From an uncultured Lachnospiraceae bacterium (GTDB taxonomy: Bacteria > Bacillota > Clostridia > Lachnospirales > Lachnospiraceae): a stretch of DNA of 64,000 nucleotides. Location of the stretch: assembly GCA_945929965.1 (NCBI GenBank), contig CAMEOT010000001.1, forward strand, positions 62,001 through 126,000. The letters are read 5' to 3'. Numbering within the stretch: the first letter of the stretch is position 1; every line of letters begins with the position of its first letter. Position numbers and translations under genes: made by a program. The notes below the pieces were generated by a model, which was not told the DNA's origin, made no database searches, and worked only from the letters and a program-made list of their open reading frames with translations. Below, one piece after another: positions 1 through 7,396 of the stretch.

Positions 1-1107
1 AAAACCTAACAGTTGTAAACCAAGCTGCTTGAATCCACCGCCATAGAACAAACCTACAACACTGTCGTTGCCGGGTGCGGAAGTGGTTGCGAACAAACCG
101 GTTGCAATGGTACCCCAGATACCGTTCAGGCAATGTACTGCAACTGCACCTACGGGATCATCAATATGAAGCTTGTAATCCAGAAGCCATACACCGAATA
201 CTACCAGAAGTCCGGCTACCGCACCGATTACGATAGCACCGAAGCAATCAGTTACATCACAAGGAGCGGTAATAGCTACCAGACCTGCCAGAGATGCATT
301 CAGACACATAGATACATCGGGCTTGCCATATTTGATCCAGGTAAATACCATACATACTACAGTTGCGATTGCGGGAGCTACGGTTGTGGTGAGGAATACG
401 GAACCTAACTGCTCTACAGAAGTACAAGCTGCACCGTTGAATCCATACCAGCCAAGCCACAGAATGAATACACCAAGACATCCGATCGGAAGGTTATGTC
501 CGGGGAATGCATTTACTTTTACGATCTTACCACTCTTATCCTTATCAAACTTACCGATACGGGGTCCTAACAGTTTTGCACCGATCAGTGCGGAAATACC
601 ACCAACCATGTGGATTGCACAGGATCCTGCGAAATCATGGAAGCCAAGCTGTGCCAGCCAGCCGCCGCCCCAGATCCAGTGAGCTTCGATGGGATAAATC
701 AAAGCGGAGATCACACCGGAATAAATACAGTAGGATAAGAACTTGGTTCTCTCTGCCATAGCACCGGATACGATGGTAGCTGTGGTAGCACAGAACACCA
801 GGTTAAATACGAAATTTGAATAATCAAAATTGTCGTATGCGGTGAAGATGTCCAGACCGGGCTTACCGATCAGACCTACCATATCCTCACCAAGTAACAG
901 TCCAAAGCCGATCAGAATAAATACTACAGTACCGATACAGAAATCCATCAGATTCTTCATCAGGATATTACCGGCATTCTTGGCTCTGGTAAATCCGGTC
1001 TCCACCATTGCGAATCCGGCCTGCATCCAGAACACCAAAGCCGCACCGATCAGAAACCAGACTGCAAATAATTGACCGTCTACTGCGCTTAAGATTTCTT
1101 CTGTCAT
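1..1107 (-). CDS. amt: Ammonium transporter Amt, partial (3' end beyond window)
   Basis: Integral-membrane channel that takes up ammonium/ammonia for nitrogen assimilation. 369 codons are visible and the C-terminus runs off the window. The reading frame carries the Amt hallmarks: an early AKNAGN...KN segment in the first membrane helices, the signature HDFAGSCAIHMVGG with the first pore histidine, and a later VHCLNGIWGT segment with the second pore histidine of the twin-His motif. The start is the ATG preceded by GAGGAGG about 7 bases upstream. It is preceded by a near-consensus promoter and a leader with two hairpins. No PII (glnB/glnK) gene is visible, but one could lie beyond the window. 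Family assignment is firm; the exact subtype is not. Confidence 0.95.
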   Translation of the reverse strand, partial: MTEEILSAVDGQLFAVWFLIGAALVFWMQAGFAMVETGFTRAKNAGNILMKNLMDFCIGTVVFILIGFGLLLGEDMVGLIGKPGLDIFTAYDNFDYSNFVFNLVFCATTATIVSGAMAERTKFLSYCIYSGVISALIYPIEAHWIWGGGWLAQLGFHDFAGSCAIHMVGGISALIGAKLLGPRIGKFDKDKSGKIVKVNAFPGHNLPIGCLGVFILWLGWYGFNGAACTSVEQLGSVFLTTTVAPAIATVVCMVFTWIKYGKPDVSMCLNASLAGLVAITAPCDVTDCFGAIVIGAVAGLLVVFGVWLLDYKLHIDDPVGAVAVHCLNGIWGTIATGLFATTSAPGNDSVVGLFYGGGFKQLGLQLLGF

Positions 1108-1134
1108 AACATTTTCCTCCTCGTTTGCAAAAAT

Positions 1135-1228
1135 AAATGCGATACTATGAGCCCTCCCTCGAAGCCCCATCGCATCGCATTTTTATCGCTATAACAAAAT
1201 AGGCACTACAGATATCTTCTGTAGCGCC
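1135..1228 (-). promoter_or_regulatory. Structured 5' leader of amt (two hairpins, possible attenuator)
   Basis: Between the promoter and the amt start the transcript would fold twice. The first hairpin is at 1202-1228, a 10-bp stem (GGCGCTACAG / CTGTAGTGCC). The second is at 1135-1182, a 9-bp stem AAATGCGAT / ATCGCATTT with a loop of about 30 bases, followed on the minus strand by ATTTTT. A stem plus U-run just before the ribosome site is the layout of a transcription attenuator. Nitrogen genes in Clostridia are often controlled by ANTAR-protein antitermination or glutamine riboswitches, but I cannot match either consensus, so the mechanism is inferred from geometry only. Confidence 0.45.
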
Positions 1229-1242
1229 TTTGCTATGGTGAG

Positions 1243-1271
1243 AGTATAGCACCATGATTTTAGAGTGTCAA
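1243..1271 (-). promoter_or_regulatory. Sigma-A promoter of amt
   Basis: On the minus strand there is TTGACA (1266-1271), a 17-base spacer and TATACT (1243-1248). This is an almost perfect vegetative promoter, about 135 bases upstream of the amt start codon. It implies a leader of roughly 130 nt. Confidence 0.85.
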
Positions 1272-1300
1272 CCCGTTTTTTATAATTTTTTATATTTTTT

Positions 1301-1458
1301 ACAGTTCAGCCATGAACATATCGAGAACCAAAATCATGCCAGCATGATTTTGTGAACGAATATGTTCATGTGATGAGCGCCGATTTATGAGCAAAGTCAG
1401 TCACGAGGTGACGGAAAGCGTGATAACGCGACTTTGCGAATGGTGCGGGCTGGACTGT
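1301..1458. repeat. Palindromic intergenic element F (distant member of the TIR family)
   Basis: A 158-bp intergenic element bounded by imperfect inverted repeats ACAGTTCAGCC (1301-1311) and GGCTGGACTGT (1448-1458), 10 of 11 matching. Inside are a nested hairpin (CATGAACATA...TATGTTCATG enclosing AAAATCATGC/GCATGATTTT) and a three-way junction: GCAAAGTC/GACTTTGC encloses GTCAC-GAG-GTGAC and GCGT-GATA-ACGC. The order ATGAGCAAA, small stem with GA-type loop, TTTGCGAATGG matches the copy at 40799-40940, so it appears to be a diverged member of that family. It abuts the stop codon of the neighbouring acetyltransferase gene. No target-site duplication is visible. Confidence 0.6.
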
Positions 1459-2268
1459 CTACAGCTCCAGCAGAAGCCGCTCGTATGTCGTTCCATCCCA
1501 CATGACCTGATCTATCTTACGAAATCCCAGTTTTTCTGCCAAATGCAGTGACACTGTATTCTCCGGCATCACTAACATCTGCACCCGCTCAAATCCCAGT
1601 TCTTTCTTCCCGTATTGTAACAATGCCCCGCATACTTCCGTGGCATACCCCTGCCTCTGCCATGGAACACCGATGACGAAGCCCAGCTCTGGATCCTCGT
1701 AACCCTCACGGTTGGAAAAGCCTGCTCTTCCGATCACCTGCCCGGTAACTCTGTCATAGATCGTCCATACTCCATAATTGTAAAAGTAATACATATTTTC
1801 CGTATAATCTTTCAGATAAGCTTCCTCCTGCGCCCGCTCCGGATACAGCCCCTCTGTGTATCGCGTCACGGAAGGCTCCGCATAGATCTCATAAAGGGCA
1901 TCCAGATCCTCCGCACAGGTCTCTCTGATCAGGCAGCGCTCTGTGGTCAGAATATCCCATGGGATCCCCACATATCTACGATACACCTTCTCCAGGTATT
2001 CAAAATCCAGTTCCTCGAGATTCTCGCAGGCATACCGTACACCGGAGAAGTTCTGATCCCTGTTATCCTCGTGAAGCCATGCTAACACCGGATAATCCTG
2101 ACGGAGCAATTCCCGTGCCCGCTGTCCCTGATCGGTGATCCAGAGTACACCTTCCGCCGCCTGTGGTATTGCCTCTAAATTCTCCGGAAACAAAACATAC
2201 TTCCCAAACTCCGGAATTTGCCCGCAGGTTTTCTTAATTTCTAATATGATCTGCCGTAAAAAATGCAT
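1459..2268 (-). CDS. GNAT-family N-acetyltransferase
   Basis: About 269 residues. The C-terminal half (from about residue 110) is a RimJ/RimL-type GNAT domain with the acetyl-CoA-binding stretch ELGFVIGVPWQRQGYATEVCGALL and a later SLHLAEKLGFRKI motif. The N-terminal ~100 residues are an additional domain that I do not recognise. The substrate is unknown; the family acetylates amino groups on proteins, antibiotics or small molecules. I chose the ATG at 2268 because GAGGAG lies 11 bases upstream. An in-frame TTG at 2277 has the same GAGGAG only 2 bases away. The gene stands alone between amt and the divergent cyclophilin gene, and its stop codon touches a palindromic repeat. Confidence 0.85.
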   Translation of the reverse strand: MHFLRQIILEIKKTCGQIPEFGKYVLFPENLEAIPQAAEGVLWITDQGQRARELLRQDYPVLAWLHEDNRDQNFSGVRYACENLEELDFEYLEKVYRRYVGIPWDILTTERCLIRETCAEDLDALYEIYAEPSVTRYTEGLYPERAQEEAYLKDYTENMYYFYNYGVWTIYDRVTGQVIGRAGFSNREGYEDPELGFVIGVPWQRQGYATEVCGALLQYGKKELGFERVQMLVMPENTVSLHLAEKLGFRKIDQVMWDGTTYERLLLEL

Positions 2269-2351
2269 CCCCGACAATTCTCCTCTTTACCTTTTTCGGT
2301 ATATCCATTAAAATAATACTATATATTTTTTGAAAATGAAAGGACACTATT

Positions 2352-2879
2352 ATGGCAAAAAATCCTATTGTTACTATTACCATGAAAGACGGCGGTGTGA
2401 TCAAATGTGAGCTTTATCCCGACGTAGCACCCGAATCCGTTAACAATTTCATCACTCTGATCAACAAGCATTTTTACGATGGTCTGATCTTCCACCGTGT
2501 CATCCGCGGTTTTATGATCCAGGGCGGATGTCCCGACGGCACCGGCATGGGCGGTCCCGGCTACAGCATCAAGGGTGAATTCGCTGCCAACGGCGTAACC
2601 AACGATCTGAAGCATACCGAAGGTGTTCTGTCCATGGCAAGAGCTATGCATCCCGATTCCGCAGGAAGCCAGTTCTTCATCATGCACAAGACAAGCCCCC
2701 ATCTAGATGGTTCCTACGCCGCTTTCGGTAAAGTCATCGAGGGTATGGATGTGGTGAATAAGATCGCTGAGACCCGCACCGATTACAGCGATCGTCCTCT
2801 GGAGGATCAGGTAATGGAAAGCGTTACCGTAGATACCTTCGGCGAAACCTATCCCGAGCCCAACAAACTGGACAGATAA
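2352..2879 (+). CDS. Peptidyl-prolyl cis-trans isomerase, cyclophilin type
   Basis: Cytoplasmic cyclophilin of 175 residues, without signal peptide, that would accelerate proline isomerisation during protein folding. The single domain shows the cyclophilin core: FHRVIRGFMIQGG at residues 47-59 (Arg49 corresponds to the catalytic arginine of cyclophilin A), SMARAMHPDSAGSQFFI at 94-110, and LDGSYAAFGKV at 118-128. AAAGGA lies upstream of the ATG with good spacing. The gene is monocistronic, is divergent from the GNAT gene, and converges with fba across a 460-bp gap that contains palindromic element A. Confidence 0.95.
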   Translation: MAKNPIVTITMKDGGVIKCELYPDVAPESVNNFITLINKHFYDGLIFHRVIRGFMIQGGCPDGTGMGGPGYSIKGEFAANGVTNDLKHTEGVLSMARAMHPDSAGSQFFIMHKTSPHLDGSYAAFGKVIEGMDVVNKIAETRTDYSDRPLEDQVMESVTVDTFGETYPEPNKLDR

Positions 2880-2893
2880 TCAAGGCATTCAGC

Positions 2894-3045
2894 ACAACTA
2901 TTCAGAACCCCATTCGCGAAATCGCATCTTCGATGCTTCCCTTTTGCTCATGAGGTTACTTCGTCAAATAAATACGTCCCGCTGCCTTACGAATACAAGT
3001 ATTCGACGTGCAGTGGGGCGTATTTACTTGCCTCTGAATAGTTGT
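2894..3045. mobile_element. Miniature palindromic element, copy A
   Basis: A 152-bp non-coding element with perfect 13-bp terminal inverted repeats ACAACTATTCAGA / TCTGAATAGTTGT. Internal structure from the left: stem GCATC-TTC-GATGC (2924-2936), the shared TTTTGCTCATGAGGTTACTTCG region (about 2942-2963), then a long hairpin AAATACG.CCC.CTGC...GCAG.GGG.CGTATTT topped by GAATAC-AA-GTATTC (2991-3004). It aligns along its whole length with the reverse complement of copy C (40799-40940). No clear target-site duplication remains. No open reading frame is supported inside it. Confidence 0.8.
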
Positions 3046-3193
3046 TCATATTTTGTTTACAAATCCTTCAAGGAATCTTCAATTCCACAACATGTTTTGG
3101 ACATTTCTGTTTCATATACTATAACCATAGAAACAAACAAAACAACAACTTAACACACAACAGTTTCTTGTTTAAAAAACTTTTTCATAATAA

Positions 3194-3219
3194 ATGCCAA
3201 GGATCAGAATCCTTGGCAT
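3194..3219. terminator. Perfect hairpin between cyclophilin and fba genes
   Basis: An 11-bp perfect stem ATGCCAAGGAT / ATCCTTGGCAT with a 4-base loop. It has no strong T-run on either side (CCTCCCTTTCT on plus, TTTATTATG on minus). It may help terminate the convergent transcripts, but this is a guess from position. The rest of the gap up to 3285 holds a weak AACTAT/ATAGTT stem followed by seven T on the plus strand (about 3260-3284), a possible cyclophilin terminator. Confidence 0.4.
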
Positions 3220-3285
3220 CCTCCCTTTCTAGGGATAAAATTACAGCTATCGCGGATAAAACTATTCCGGATAGTTATTTTTTTG

Positions 3286-3318
3286 CAAAAAAGATCTCCC
3301 GCATCACTGCGAGAGATC
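3286..3318 (-). terminator. Rho-independent terminator of fba
   Basis: On the minus strand, downstream of the fba stop codon, the stem GATCTCTCGCA / TGCGGGAGATC (one G-U pair) with a GTGA loop is followed directly by TTTTTT. Confidence 0.85.
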
Positions 3319-3344
3319 TCCTTATTTCTTCGTATTTTTCAGAA

Positions 3345-4211
3345 TTATTCAGCCTTACCAACAGATCCGAACAGTTCCATCTTCTCCTTAACAGTAGCCT
3401 TGATAGCTTCTGCGCCGGGAGCTAAAAGCTTACGAGGGTCGAAGCCCTTACCTTCCAGATCCTTACCAGCCTCGATGTACTTACGGGTAGCATCAGCAAA
3501 TGCCAGCTGACACTCGGTGTTAACATTGATCTTGGATACGCCCAGGTCGATTGCTTTCTTGATCTGATCTGCGGGGATACCGGTACCACCGTGCAGAACC
3601 AGAGGAAGCTCACCGGTCAGCTCCTGTACAGCTGCCAGAGTTTCGAAGCTTAAGCCCTTCCAGTTAGCGGGGTATTTACCATGGATGTTACCGATACCCG
3701 CTGCCAGGAAATCAACTCCCAGATCAGCGATAGACTTACACTCCTTAGGATCAGCGCACTCGCCCATACCGATAACGCCGTCTTCCTCACCACCGATGGA
3801 ACCAACTTCTGCCTCGATAGAAAGTCCCTTGCCGTGAGCAGCCTTAACCAGCTCAGTGGTCTTCTCTACATTCTCAGCAATAGGATAATGAGAACCATCA
3901 AACATGATGGAAGAGAAACCAGCTTCAATACACTTATAGCAGCCTTCAAAAGAGCCATGATCCAGATGCAGAGCAACGGGAACATCAATGTCCAGATCCT
4001 TTAACAGTCCGTTTACCATACCAACGACTACATCATAACCGCCCATGTATTTACCGGCACCCTCGGATACACCCAGGATAACGGGGGAACGAAGTTCCTT
4101 AGCGGTGAGTAGGATGGACTTGGTCCACTCCAGATTGTTGATGTTGAACTGACCTACTGCATAGTGACCTGCTTTTGCTTTTTTGAGCATTTCTGTTGCG
4201 GATACTAACAT
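3345..4211 (-). CDS. fba: Class II fructose-1,6-bisphosphate aldolase
   Basis: Glycolytic/gluconeogenic enzyme that interconverts fructose-1,6-bisphosphate and DHAP plus glyceraldehyde-3-phosphate. It is zinc dependent. 288 residues, usual for the short class II group. Visible active-site elements are LHLDHGS (residues 81-87, with catalytic Asp84 and zinc ligand His85), EAEVG near 134, IHGKYPANWKG (177 onward) and VLHGGTG (206-211) with the other zinc histidines and phosphate-binding glycines. The ATG is preceded by GGAGGTATTAAA. The gene has its own leader with a perfect inverted repeat and a terminator, so it is probably monocistronic. A tagatose-bisphosphate aldolase role cannot be excluded from sequence alone. 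Confidence 0.94.
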   Translation of the reverse strand: MLVSATEMLKKAKAGHYAVGQFNINNLEWTKSILLTAKELRSPVILGVSEGAGKYMGGYDVVVGMVNGLLKDLDIDVPVALHLDHGSFEGCYKCIEAGFSSIMFDGSHYPIAENVEKTTELVKAAHGKGLSIEAEVGSIGGEEDGVIGMGECADPKECKSIADLGVDFLAAGIGNIHGKYPANWKGLSFETLAAVQELTGELPLVLHGGTGIPADQIKKAIDLGVSKINVNTECQLAFADATRKYIEAGKDLEGKGFDPRKLLAPGAEAIKATVKEKMELFGSVGKAE

Positions 4212-4243
4212 TTTAATACCTCCATTTTATATACTCATTCTTG

Positions 4244-4265
4244 TACACCCGGATATACGGGTGTA
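4244..4265. promoter_or_regulatory. Perfect inverted repeat in the fba leader
   Basis: TACACCCG-GATATA-CGGGTGTA, a perfect 8-bp inverted repeat with a 6-base spacer, lies about 33 bases upstream of the fba start codon. It could be an operator or a 5' mRNA-stabilising hairpin. A promoter just upstream is not clear enough to name. Confidence 0.5.
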
Positions 4266-4363
4266 TTTGATTAATATTGCCTAATCCAAACTATATCACA
4301 ACTTATCCAAAAAGGGAACAGCTTATTGTTAAATTTTTACCAAATTTTGACTTTTTATAATAT

Positions 4364-5251
4364 TTACTGCTCCACCCGGATATCCATGCCCTTGCAGATG
4401 TTCTCAATCACAACTTTGGTGTGGGTTCCGCCGTATTCGCCGTCCAGTGTCCAGGGCAGCGGTTCCGTGGATGTGATCTCCAGTTTTGAAGTCCGGAAAC
4501 AGTACATGGCATCGGTATCAATGTCGCGGTTCAACAGGGATACCATGACATTGTTCAACTCCATGGGATTCTTCGGGCGCTTGATTAATGTTACTTCAAA
4601 TACACCGTCATCCAGTTTGACATTTTTACCGGTGATCCGCTTGAATCCGCCTACGGACACGGAATTCGTCACCATGCCGAAGATAAAATCATCCACTATC
4701 GTCGTATCCTCATAGTTGATCCTCATGGGGTAAGAACGGATCGCCGGCAGACGCTTCATGCCTTCCAGCAGATATGCCATATGACCCAGTACATTTTTCA
4801 TATCCTGTCCGGTCTCATAGGAAACATCCGTGAACAATCCGAACGCTGCAATATAGACGAATATATCCTCGTTAAAGGCTCCCACATCACAGGCAAAATT
4901 ATTCCCGTTTACAATACTTTCCGCTGCGCGCACCATATTTTTCGGTAATCCCAGACTTCCCCCGAAGTCGTTCGTGCTTCCTGCCGGAATATAACCGATG
5001 GGTGTACGGAAGTCACTGCGGATCATACCGGTGACCACTTCATCCAAAGTACCGTCTCCACCACTGCAGACTACGATATCGTAATCCCTGTCAAGCGTCA
5101 TGGTCTTCTCCATGGCATCTTCTCTTTTCTGTGTGGGATAGATTGTGATCTCATAACCGCCTCTGGTAAATACATCCAGAATATCTGCCAGTTTGTTGCG
5201 GATCTGTGCCTTTCCGGCTTTCGGATTATAGATAAATAACATCTTCTTCAT
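4364..5251 (-). CDS. Diacylglycerol kinase-family lipid kinase (YegS/DagK-like)
   Basis: 295 residues. Soluble ATP-dependent lipid kinase that typically phosphorylates diacylglycerol or a related lipid at the membrane surface, recycling DAG released from teichoic-acid synthesis. The catalytic-domain signature SGGDGTLDEVVTG sits at about residues 63-75, after an N-terminal YNPKAGK motif. The C-terminal beta-rich domain contains the usual EPLPWTLDGEY segment. The start is the ATG at 5251, with GAGG 9 bases upstream; an upstream in-frame ATG lacks a site. It is the last gene of the hprK-to-dagK run on the minus strand, about 80 bp after the HPr-like gene. Confidence 0.9.
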   Translation of the reverse strand: MKKMLFIYNPKAGKAQIRNKLADILDVFTRGGYEITIYPTQKREDAMEKTMTLDRDYDIVVCSGGDGTLDEVVTGMIRSDFRTPIGYIPAGSTNDFGGSLGLPKNMVRAAESIVNGNNFACDVGAFNEDIFVYIAAFGLFTDVSYETGQDMKNVLGHMAYLLEGMKRLPAIRSYPMRINYEDTTIVDDFIFGMVTNSVSVGGFKRITGKNVKLDDGVFEVTLIKRPKNPMELNNVMVSLLNRDIDTDAMYCFRTSKLEITSTEPLPWTLDGEYGGTHTKVVIENICKGMDIRVEQ

Positions 5252-5327
5252 AAACACTATCCTCAAAATATGCAAAACGGGACTAACAGAATTCTCTATC
5301 AGCCCCGCTCCTCGTCATACTATGTTC

Positions 5328-5588
5328 TTAAGCCACCTGACCGCTTAAAAACTTCTCAATGTTGTCCACAGCGGTCTGCTCATCTGCACCCTCTGCAGCT
5401 ACCGTAAGCTCTTCGCCTGCGCAAAGTCCCAGGCTCATCATGCCCATGATGCTCTTGGCATTGATCCGCTTATCGTCTACTTCAATGTAAATGTTGCTTT
5501 CGTACTTGCTGGCCTCCTGTACTAACAGTGCCACCGGTCTTGCGTCCAGACCGTCTTCCAGTCTGACCTTAATGCTCCTTTTTGTCAT
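5328..5588 (-). CDS. HPr-family protein with Asp at position 15 (Crh-like)
   Basis: 86-residue HPr-fold protein. In PTS HPr, His15 carries the PEP-derived phosphate. Here the motif reads GLDARPVA, with Asp15 instead of His, so it should not act as a PTS phosphocarrier. The regulatory serine is kept exactly at Ser46 in NAKSIMGMMSLG. That combination is the Bacillus Crh pattern (Gln15 there): a protein phosphorylated only by HPr kinase and used as CcpA corepressor. Context supports this, because it follows rapZ and whiA as crh does in B. subtilis, and hprK lies five genes upstream. A strong AGGAGGAAAATT site precedes the ATG. The Crh role is an inference. Confidence 0.88.
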   Translation of the reverse strand: MTKRSIKVRLEDGLDARPVALLVQEASKYESNIYIEVDDKRINAKSIMGMMSLGLCAGEELTVAAEGADEQTAVDNIEKFLSGQVA

Positions 5589-5603
5589 AATTTTCCTCCT
5601 CTT

Positions 5604-6470
5604 TTACGTCCTGATTCTATCTGCTAATTCACTGAGTTTGCGTAATCTGTGGTTCACACCGGACTTCCCCACGGGCGGATCCAGGTATTCTCCCAGTTCC
5701 TTCAGCGGAGCATCCGGATTCTCCAGTCTGACTTCCGCCATCTGGCTTAAAGGTTCCGACAGATTCTCCAGTCCGTAGTGATCCCGGATATAAATAATAT
5801 CTTCTATCTGTCTGGTCGCCGCATTTACGGTCTTCGTAATATTGGCGGTCTCACAGTTCACCCGGCGATTTACGGAATTGCGCATTTCCTTTACAATTCT
5901 TAAATTCTCCAGCTTCATTAAGGCAATAGGTGCCTCACATACATTCAGAAGGTCCACAATACCGGATCCTTCCTTCAGATAGACAACGTAATACTTCTTC
6001 CGAAGCACGATTTTGGCTTCTATATCAAATCCCTGTATCACGCTCTGTAGTTGTCTGGCTTTATCCTCATCGGTGCATACAAATTCCAGGTGATAACTCT
6101 TCTGTGGGTCGCTCATAGAACCAATGCAGAGAAAAGCTCCTCTTAAAAATGCCCTTTGACAGCAGGAATTTTTAATCAGCAGGGGACTTACAGGCTCCGA
6201 CAGATCTCCGATCTTGTCAATCACACTGCGCATTTGTTCCTCGCTGATTTTAACATCAGTATCTATATTATATGTTTTTTTCAATAATGTAAAGCCTTTT
6301 CTGACAACCGCCTCGTTTTCCGTCTGGAAACCGATCATAAAATCTCCCTCTGCAGAGCGTCCGTATTGACCACTAAAGTGCATGATCGCTGCAAGCTCTG
6401 CGATCTGGCAATGTCTTGCCGGGCTGATTCTCTTCGCCAGTTCTTCCTTTACCTCACTCGAAAATGACAT
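5604..6470 (-). CDS. whiA: DNA-binding protein WhiA
   Basis: 288 residues. WhiA proteins combine an N-terminal degenerate LAGLIDADG endonuclease-like fold with a C-terminal helix-turn-helix; they regulate sporulation genes in actinobacteria and affect division in Firmicutes. The protein opens with SFSSEVKEELAKR and ends with the HTH region LSEPLSQMAEVRLENPDAPLKELGEYL...GVNHRLRKLSEL. The start is the ATG at 6470, preceded by AAGGA 8 bases upstream, one base after the rapZ stop codon, indicating translational coupling. The rapZ-whiA-crh order is conserved in Firmicutes; yvcK (gluconeogenesis factor), normally between rapZ and whiA in Bacillus, is absent here. Confidence 0.93.
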   Translation of the reverse strand: MSFSSEVKEELAKRISPARHCQIAELAAIMHFSGQYGRSAEGDFMIGFQTENEAVVRKGFTLLKKTYNIDTDVKISEEQMRSVIDKIGDLSEPVSPLLIKNSCCQRAFLRGAFLCIGSMSDPQKSYHLEFVCTDEDKARQLQSVIQGFDIEAKIVLRKKYYVVYLKEGSGIVDLLNVCEAPIALMKLENLRIVKEMRNSVNRRVNCETANITKTVNAATRQIEDIIYIRDHYGLENLSEPLSQMAEVRLENPDAPLKELGEYLDPPVGKSGVNHRLRKLSELADRIRT

Positions 6471-6471
6471 G

Positions 6472-7338
6472 TTAGATTCCTTCTCTGGGCACATCACGAT
6501 GGTATAATTTGATACCATAATGACCTTCTGCCTTCATACGTTCATACAACTTGTTCGCCAGAGTAACACTTCGGTGTTTGCCACCGGTACAGCCGATGGC
6601 GATCACCAGCCGGTATTTTCCCTCTTTAACATAGTTCGGGATCAGAAACTGAATCATGTCCGTCAGCTTGTCCAGGAAAACTCCGGTCTCCGGAAAGCTG
6701 CACACATAATCCTGTACCTCTTTGTCATTACCGGTCTTTGGCTTCAAATCTTCTATATAGTAAGGATTCGGCAGGAATCTTACATCAAATACCAGATCTG
6801 CATCTGCGGGGATTCCGTGCTTGAATCCGAAGGACATAACCGTTACCATAAGACTATTGTATTCTTCATTCTGAACAAAAATACGATCCAACTCTTCCTT
6901 CAGTTCTCTGACCAACAGGTTGGAGGTATCAATAACATAATCTGAATTCTTGCGGATGGTCTCTAAGATCTTACGTTCCTTATGAATGCCGTCTTCCACT
7001 CTGCCATCTGCGGCAAGAGGGTGCACACGTCTGGTCTCCTTATACCGTTTTATCAGAGCAGTATCATCGGAGTCCATAAACAAAATCTCGAATTTGTAGC
7101 CTTTTTCCTTTAATTGTTCCAAAATACGGGTGGCATCCGTGAAATTCTGGTCTGCACGGACATCCAGCCCCAGTGCGACCTTGCTGATCTCACTCCCGGG
7201 CATGGCAATCAGTTCCACGAACTTTTCCACCAGAGATACCGGCAGATTATCCACGCAGTAAAATCCGGCATCTTCCAAAAGCTTTAATGCCGTTCTTTTT
7301 CCGCCACCACTCATACCTGTTACTACTACAAATCTCAT
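6472..7338 (-). CDS. rapZ: RNase adapter / nucleotide-binding protein RapZ (YvcJ)
   Basis: 288-residue P-loop protein. Residues 8-16 are GMSGGGKRT (Walker A variant). The C-terminal half has the RapZ-typical FGFKHGIPADADLVFDVRFLPNP and IGCTGGKHRSV motifs. In E. coli RapZ controls GlmS via small RNAs; in Bacillus YvcJ binds nucleotides and influences competence. The exact function in Clostridia is not settled. The ATG at 7338 follows GAGGTG; a GTG two codons upstream overlaps that site and is less likely. It sits between murB and whiA in the same transcript. Palindromic mini-element D separates it from murB. Confidence 0.92.
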   Translation of the reverse strand: MRFVVVTGMSGGGKRTALKLLEDAGFYCVDNLPVSLVEKFVELIAMPGSEISKVALGLDVRADQNFTDATRILEQLKEKGYKFEILFMDSDDTALIKRYKETRRVHPLAADGRVEDGIHKERKILETIRKNSDYVIDTSNLLVRELKEELDRIFVQNEEYNSLMVTVMSFGFKHGIPADADLVFDVRFLPNPYYIEDLKPKTGNDKEVQDYVCSFPETGVFLDKLTDMIQFLIPNYVKEGKYRLVIAIGCTGGKHRSVTLANKLYERMKAEGHYGIKLYHRDVPREGI

Positions 7339-7358
7339 ATGCACCTCGTTATTCTATC

Positions 7359-7396
7359 GTAACTATTCAGAACCTTACATGGCTCTGAATAGTTAC
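7359..7396. mobile_element. Miniature palindromic element, copy D (38-bp minimal form)
   Basis: A 16-bp inverted repeat GTAACTATTCAGAACC / GGCTCTGAATAGTTAC with one mismatch (a G-U pair in RNA) and only 6 bases between the arms. It is a solo TIR pair of the same family as the copies at 2894, 22239, 40799 and 58305. It overlaps the end of murB: the TAA stop at 7393-7395 is part of the repeat arm. It lies inside the operon between murB and rapZ, so it would form a hairpin in the mRNA. Confidence 0.8.

Noticed and set aside
3260..3284. AACTAT...ATAGTT near fba as another copy of the palindromic element
   Set aside because: Only six bases match and the CAG part of the TIR is missing. A weak terminator is the simpler reading.
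2944..3425. Plus-strand open frames between the cyclophilin and fba genes
   Set aside because: They run through the palindromic element and then antisense to fba, with no ribosome site or family similarity.
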